Source: Odiellus spinosus
Taxonomy: Eukaryota > Arthropoda > Arachnida > Opiliones > Phalangiidae
Assembly: GCA_963920705.1 (NCBI GenBank)
Contig: OY987226.1
Span: 7,380,501-7,444,500, forward strand
Length of the DNA stretch: 64,000 nt
Direction of reading: 5' to 3'
Shown in pieces: positions 58,986-64,000 of the stretch (positions are counted from its first letter, which is position 1; every line of letters begins with the position of its first letter). Position numbers and translations under genes: made by a program. The notes under the pieces are model-generated. The model did no database searches. It was not told the DNA's origin and saw only the letters and a program-made list of their open reading frames with translations.

Positions 58986-61002
58986 AAGGGATTTAATTAA
59001 AAATTGGTACCCCTGGTGTATTTAAATATACTATTCATAATATAATTACTGTAAAAATATTAAATGGTTTACCCACCATTTAAGAGCCATATTATATTAA
59101 AACCCGTTTCTAAATTGTAAACTCACAAGTTTACGATATCCGTCGTTTAAAACAAGAACTAAATTTAAGAGATTGTGACAGTGGGATCGTTATTTTGGCA
59201 AAAGAATCATAAAAATCTCTTCAAGTCTCCGGAAAAATCTTCTCAACGCCGCACGTGCTAAAGTACAACTCTTTCTCTCAACCGAAGAGTCTTTCAAAGA
59301 CTCCCCCGTCCTTGCCGACATGGACAAATACCAGACTAACCAGCCGACTACTTCAAAATCGAAGAATCTGAGTTTACATCTCATATACCAAGGATAGAAA
59401 GAGCTAAAGTTAGGTTTGCAGTTTATACCCTGATGAAAACTTAACCGGGCTTCCTGTTATCCGCGTAAAATAGGAATAAAATCAAGCAGACATCCAAGCC
59501 AGAGTTTTCTCAGACTTAGAATATAGCGTTGTTAAAGGTAGTAAACATCCTTAAAGAAGCACACTGTCCCTCGCTTTATCTCCAATACTTATTTACCTTG
59601 CAAAAAAAATTCTCATCTTCAGGACCGTTATGCAAAAACTATTTTAATCTTACTTAAGTATAACATTGTAAATTAATACGACCTGGATTTGCTTAGTCTG
59701 CATACTGATCTTGAAACTTAATTATGGAGCAAAATTGTGTTTACTAGGAAATCTGTTGAAGAGGTACGCCATCATGCCTTTTTTTTTTTTTTTTTTTTTG
59801 CTCGAGTCGTTTATATTCTTCCCCAATGTTTGCTTCAGCTAAGCTCGACTAAGCATGGCATAATTTATGGTTGTTTTATACAAACATAGCAAAAAAACAA
59901 AAAAAGGTTTAGAAATAATCTATAATAATATCAGCGCTAACTACTAATAATTGCGTAAAGAAAAATCCCCAAAATGTTTCGAACTTGACCTTTTATGACC
60001 TCAATTTAACAAGGCCAACACGAGGTTTAAGCTGAATAGCGCGTAAAGTGGAAATTTGGATTTTGGGGCCCTTTTATGAAACATTTACAGCACGGTCTCT
60101 GCACCGACCCTGCAATTTTTAACACTTTTAGCGCCAAAGGTTGGCGAACCCCTTCTTGTCACGTAACGAAATCGAATCTTAAGAAACACCGGTCTATTAT
60201 TAGCGCACCTCTTACGGCGATACTTTTGTTAAAAGATTATTTTTCAAAGTATAGAAATCTAAGGTGTAGTATTACTCAATTTTAAAGTGCGAATGGAATC
60301 GTCTGAAAACGTATTTTTGATCGAAAATAAACGTAGAGCTCAGAATTCGTGTAATTTTTATTAATTGGATAAAATCTACTAAATTCTGATGTATATTATC
60401 AACTTATTCGAAGATAAAGTAAAAAATATAATCCATATCCGTTTTTATCCAAAAATGGCTTTATCTTAGAATATTATCCGCGTTATACGTTCGGATAAAA
60501 AAATTCCAAATTTATTTTCCTGAAAAATAATGAATAAAAAGATGATTTAAAATCTTAGTTTCGTTCTTTTATTTATATTCTTCAAATTAAAATTTGAAAT
60601 ATTTTTTTGAATTCTGGAAATTTGAATTTTTTTATCCATCAATACGAGTAATTTGTTTGTCCATAAAAAACTGATAAACCCTAATTAATTACTGTAAATT
60701 GAAAATAAATCATCTGTAAATCAGAATTCTTATTGTTTTGACCAATATAATTGGATAGATCGAATATTAAATCCACAATAGGATATTTATAAAATAATTT
60801 AATGATCTATCAAATAAAGCAAATGATAATTTTTATCGATAAAAAATTTATAAATTGACGGTATTTTAATTCTCACTTTAAACCTTGTAGGTGATAGAAG
60901 TAGTAGTTAAATTTGAAATAGTTTTTGATCAGATGTATAATCATAGGTAATTACTAGGTATCGAAAAACATCACACGCGGGAAACGCTAATACACAATCA
61001 GT

Positions 61003-61137
61003 CAACCGACTTAGATATAATAGAAAGAAAAGCAGAGAGAGGGTAATATGTACTTTAAACGATAGAGTCTTACGGTCCCTACTCGTATATCGCCCTTCCT
61101 CGCTTCGACTCTGTTGTATCTAAACCAATGGACTAAC
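61003..61137. repeat. Imperfect inverted repeat, arms about 50 bp
   Basis: AACCGACTTAGATATAATAG and GCAGAGAGAGGGTAATAT face the reverse complement of ATATCGCCCTTCCTCGC and CTGTTGTATCTAAACCAATGG. About 75% pairing by eye. Confidence 0.45.
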
Positions 61138-62799
61138 TATAAGTCAAATATTTGTTGAAGTTTATATAATCAGCACCTTGGGGAACAAGCGAACAACAAA
61201 GAATAGAGCCCTTGTTTATAAAATAAAGTGTTTCAGTCCCGGTCTTTCAAAATTTGAGGAGATAAGGATTTGAGTTACTAAGTACATTATAGAAAGAAAA
61301 AAAATATGGGCGCTCTTGGATTTTACTTTACACTCAACATCCGTCAACACTATCTTATACCAATCGACAGGCGGCGTTACAGCATTGTCTGCTATATCTC
61401 GATCCTACAGTCAGATTCATTTTGAGTTTTCCATACGTACAAAGCTACAGGATTACATTTATCTAATGGAAGTCTCATCAAATTTGATATGTTAACTATA
61501 GCAACTGAATCTAGCTAGTATAGTTAAATAAAGCTTCAAAATGAAACCATCAGATCCGTTTTAGTTCACCCAATTTTGCGGACTAAGGTTCACCTGGTCC
61601 CAACAGTGAGCGCACCTATGTTTAAAATTTGACATGTTTCATGGACAAACTCTGTTACGCATTAACTATTTCCTATACTGCAAACATACATGACTAAATA
61701 ATCTTGTTCAAAAGTGGTTTACAATGTAATGGAAGCTGACCTGGATTGATACACAATGTCAAACCTAATATTGCAGATAAATAGTTTTATAAACATGTAA
61801 TATAATGTCAGCATCGCAATCCTCTCGGAAAATTACCATTGATAACCATGCTTTATATCGAAAATATGAAAAACATGATGAAAAAACAAATTTTAAACAG
61901 CTTTTAAGTAAGAATTCTATATGTGAAAGTTAAATTTAACGTTTAAAAAATAAAGAGGCGACTACGTAAGGGATATTTCTATAATTCTGATACCAAATCA
62001 AGTCCATGTCGAATTGGCAGAAGGGGAAAATCTATAAAATGTGCGATTATATCCATGGTTTATTGACTAATTTAGAGTCTACTTGATTTGGGCTAAAAAT
62101 CTGAAGAATAAAATCATACTAAACGTCTCATTTGTAGGATTAAAATGAGTCAAACATATTAGTTTAGAAGAGATTTTAACTAAAAATACACCAGCAAGTT
62201 TCATACGCGTGTAATATACATACTAAAACGAACTTTGGGGATGAACCCACTTTGCAAAAATTGTTGGATTATATTAACGCCATTTTTTTTTTATCTTACA
62301 TATTTTATCTGGTTGTATGGTTCATGGGCGCATGTAAAAATATTTGAGGCAAATATTCACGACAACCCACATTCTTTTAAAGATGCTAAAACCTAGTTTA
62401 AACGGTTCAAAGGAAAGGGGGTGGGTATGCGTTGAAACATTTTAGGGGACTATATGGTTTTTAAGCCTAATCTATATAGCGAGTCCAGAAAGAAATATTG
62501 CGAGGGGCCCCGATAAGTATAAAATTTCCAAGATACACTTTTCTCGCTTCAACAAGCTCGCGTTCGTGTGAATGGAGTTGGGGTTGGTTCGGATACACCC
62601 TTCTCTTGCCATCCCTTAATTAAAATTAGACTTTTATTTGATTAATTAACCATGCCCGTTCCTTGTCAGTGATGGTTAGATAACTTAATTTCATATAATT
62701 TATGAATATGGTTTAAATTCTGCTCTGAATTCAAAATTTATCATATTGAAAGATTCAAATTAAAATTAAGTAAAATACAGATTTAGAAATCTAGATAAA

Positions 62800-63145
62800 A
62801 CAGAATTTGAAAATTGGCACAAAGGTCATTGAATTTGAAAATTGGCGCAAAGGTCATTGGATTTGACAATTGGCACAAAGGTCATAGAATTTGAAAATTG
62901 GGCTAAATGGTCATATAATTCGAAAATTGGGCTAAAAGGTCATAGAATTTGAAAATTGGGCTGAAATTTGAGGTCATAGAATTTGAAAATTGGGCTAAAA
63001 AGTCATGGGAAAAGTCATGCTACTTGAAAATTGTGATAAATATGAAAATTAGACTAAATTAAAAATCATTGAAATACTCAGATAGTTTGAAAAGTTGGCC
63101 CAAAGGTCGGAGAAAAGTATGATAATTTGAAAATTGGGCCAAAAA
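62800..63145. repeat. 28-30 bp minisatellite, about nine copies
   Basis: The unit GAATTTGAAAATTGGGCTAA plus AAGGTCATA is well kept in the middle and decays to both sides. Confidence 0.8.
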
Positions 63146-64000
63146 AAATCAGAGGAAAGTCGAGAATTTTGAAATTATGGACACTTCCATGAGAAAAGTC
63201 GGGTAATTTCGAAATTCAACACAATTTTAGGAAAAGGCTGTGGAACTGTGTCATTGAGCAATGTCGAAAGCAAAATAATATCATTGAACAAAAACGTTTA
63301 ACATTGAGTGTCGGTCAAAACAAGCAAAAGTTTCAAATGCGAACTAAACTCGAGAGTGAACCTAAAAACCAAAATCCTCCAGACTAGAAAATTCAAAACA
63401 TTTTAGTTCCCCTCTAAAAATCTCGTGGCATTCCCGTCTGTATGTTGGATAAGAAGGACTTATGAGTATACACACACGTTGTTTCGTTGAAAGTGTGGGA
63501 GTGTTGACAAGATTCTTGACTCACCCACCCTTCTTTTCGTTCCTTTCTTGCCCTCTCATTCTATATAGGATTCGAATTGTGTTTCTTCCTATTAGTTTTC
63601 ATCTCATCGTGAATTATAGTCCGCGCGAACAAGGTCTCCCGACCTTATTTTTCTAATCGGATATTTTCGGGGCGACGTCTAATTTGTCTGGCTAGCTTCA
63701 ACAAGGGATAGTTTCAGATATTCTTCATCCTTTCATTCCATTACAATTTCTTAAAGGTCAACTCTTGAGATATCCAATGGCACAAATACGTAAAGGACTG
63801 TTACTTACTGATACTTATAAACGTGCCTAGACGATGACTTAAATAACTTTAGTAATTTCTTATCACATTAAGCTTTCAGCGCGTGGCAACACAATCCAAA
63901 ACTGATTAAAAATTAGTTTTATTGACATAAACATCAAGTTGGTTTAGAAGGTGTCACCTAGGATTATCTCGTTATCTCTTTTGCTTTTTATTTTACAAGG

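Larger units (their letters stand above)
57080..64000. other. Non-coding region to the window end
   Basis: No exon recognised on either strand. It contains two related minisatellites (58.6 and 62.8 kb), an imperfect inverted repeat at 61,003-61,137 and an 18-base poly-T run at about 59,781. Most of it may be FRAS1-like intron. Confidence 0.5.

Noticed and set aside
59190-59384. A possible FRAS1-like upstream exon on the minus strand
   Set aside because: The translated residues show no CSPG-repeat, von Willebrand C or furin-like motif, and flanking splice sites are not convincing.

Overview
The window looks like nuclear DNA of an arthropod, most likely an insect. It is AT-rich, with short introns of about 60 to 100 bp mixed with longer ones, many small inverted-repeat elements, a short TTAGG run, and a glycine/tyrosine-rich secreted protein gene whose signal peptide is split by an early intron, as in insect cuticle genes. 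The order cannot be fixed from sequence alone. I recognised no retrovirus-like element, LINE, transposase gene, rRNA or canonical tRNA gene.

Layout. 1-2.5 kb: an SLC35G-like EamA membrane transporter (+). 5.4-6.9 kb: a glycine-rich, probably cuticular, secreted protein (-). 12.9-16.9 kb: a ten-exon GSTCD orthologue (+), a GST-C-like domain fused to a methyltransferase fold, including one GC-AG intron. 19.26-32.55 kb: the 3' 23 coding exons (-) of a FRAS1/FREM-family extracellular matrix protein. These cover the end of the last CSPG repeat, five Calx-beta domains, the conserved C-terminal ectodomain, a furin-type site, a transmembrane helix and a C-terminal TEV. The 5' half of that gene was not found, so the rest of the window is probably one intron of more than 31 kb, or intron plus intergenic DNA.

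The most striking object is an 8.9 kb minisatellite at about 33.6-42.5 kb. It is built from a 28-33 bp unit (T-tract, ACAG, GGGGTGTATTTAT) interspersed with blocks of 15-17 bp CTCAA-type units. The whole array turns round at about 39,637, forming a giant imperfect palindrome. Each unit looks like a strong 3' splice site. On the FRAS1 sense strand the right arm presents many such sites in the splicing orientation, and the two arms could pair in RNA. The right edge lies inside a three-copy, 180 bp repeat carrying tRNA-like A and B boxes. Several other minisatellites in the window also have periods near 28-33 bp; one carries nine perfect CACGTG E-boxes, and two others are related to each other.

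The remainder, especially 43-64 kb, is non-coding as far as I can see and is populated by MITE-like foldback elements. The commonest family has ends close to AGCTACGTTCACACTAG. The four genes have unrelated functions and show no sign of acting together.
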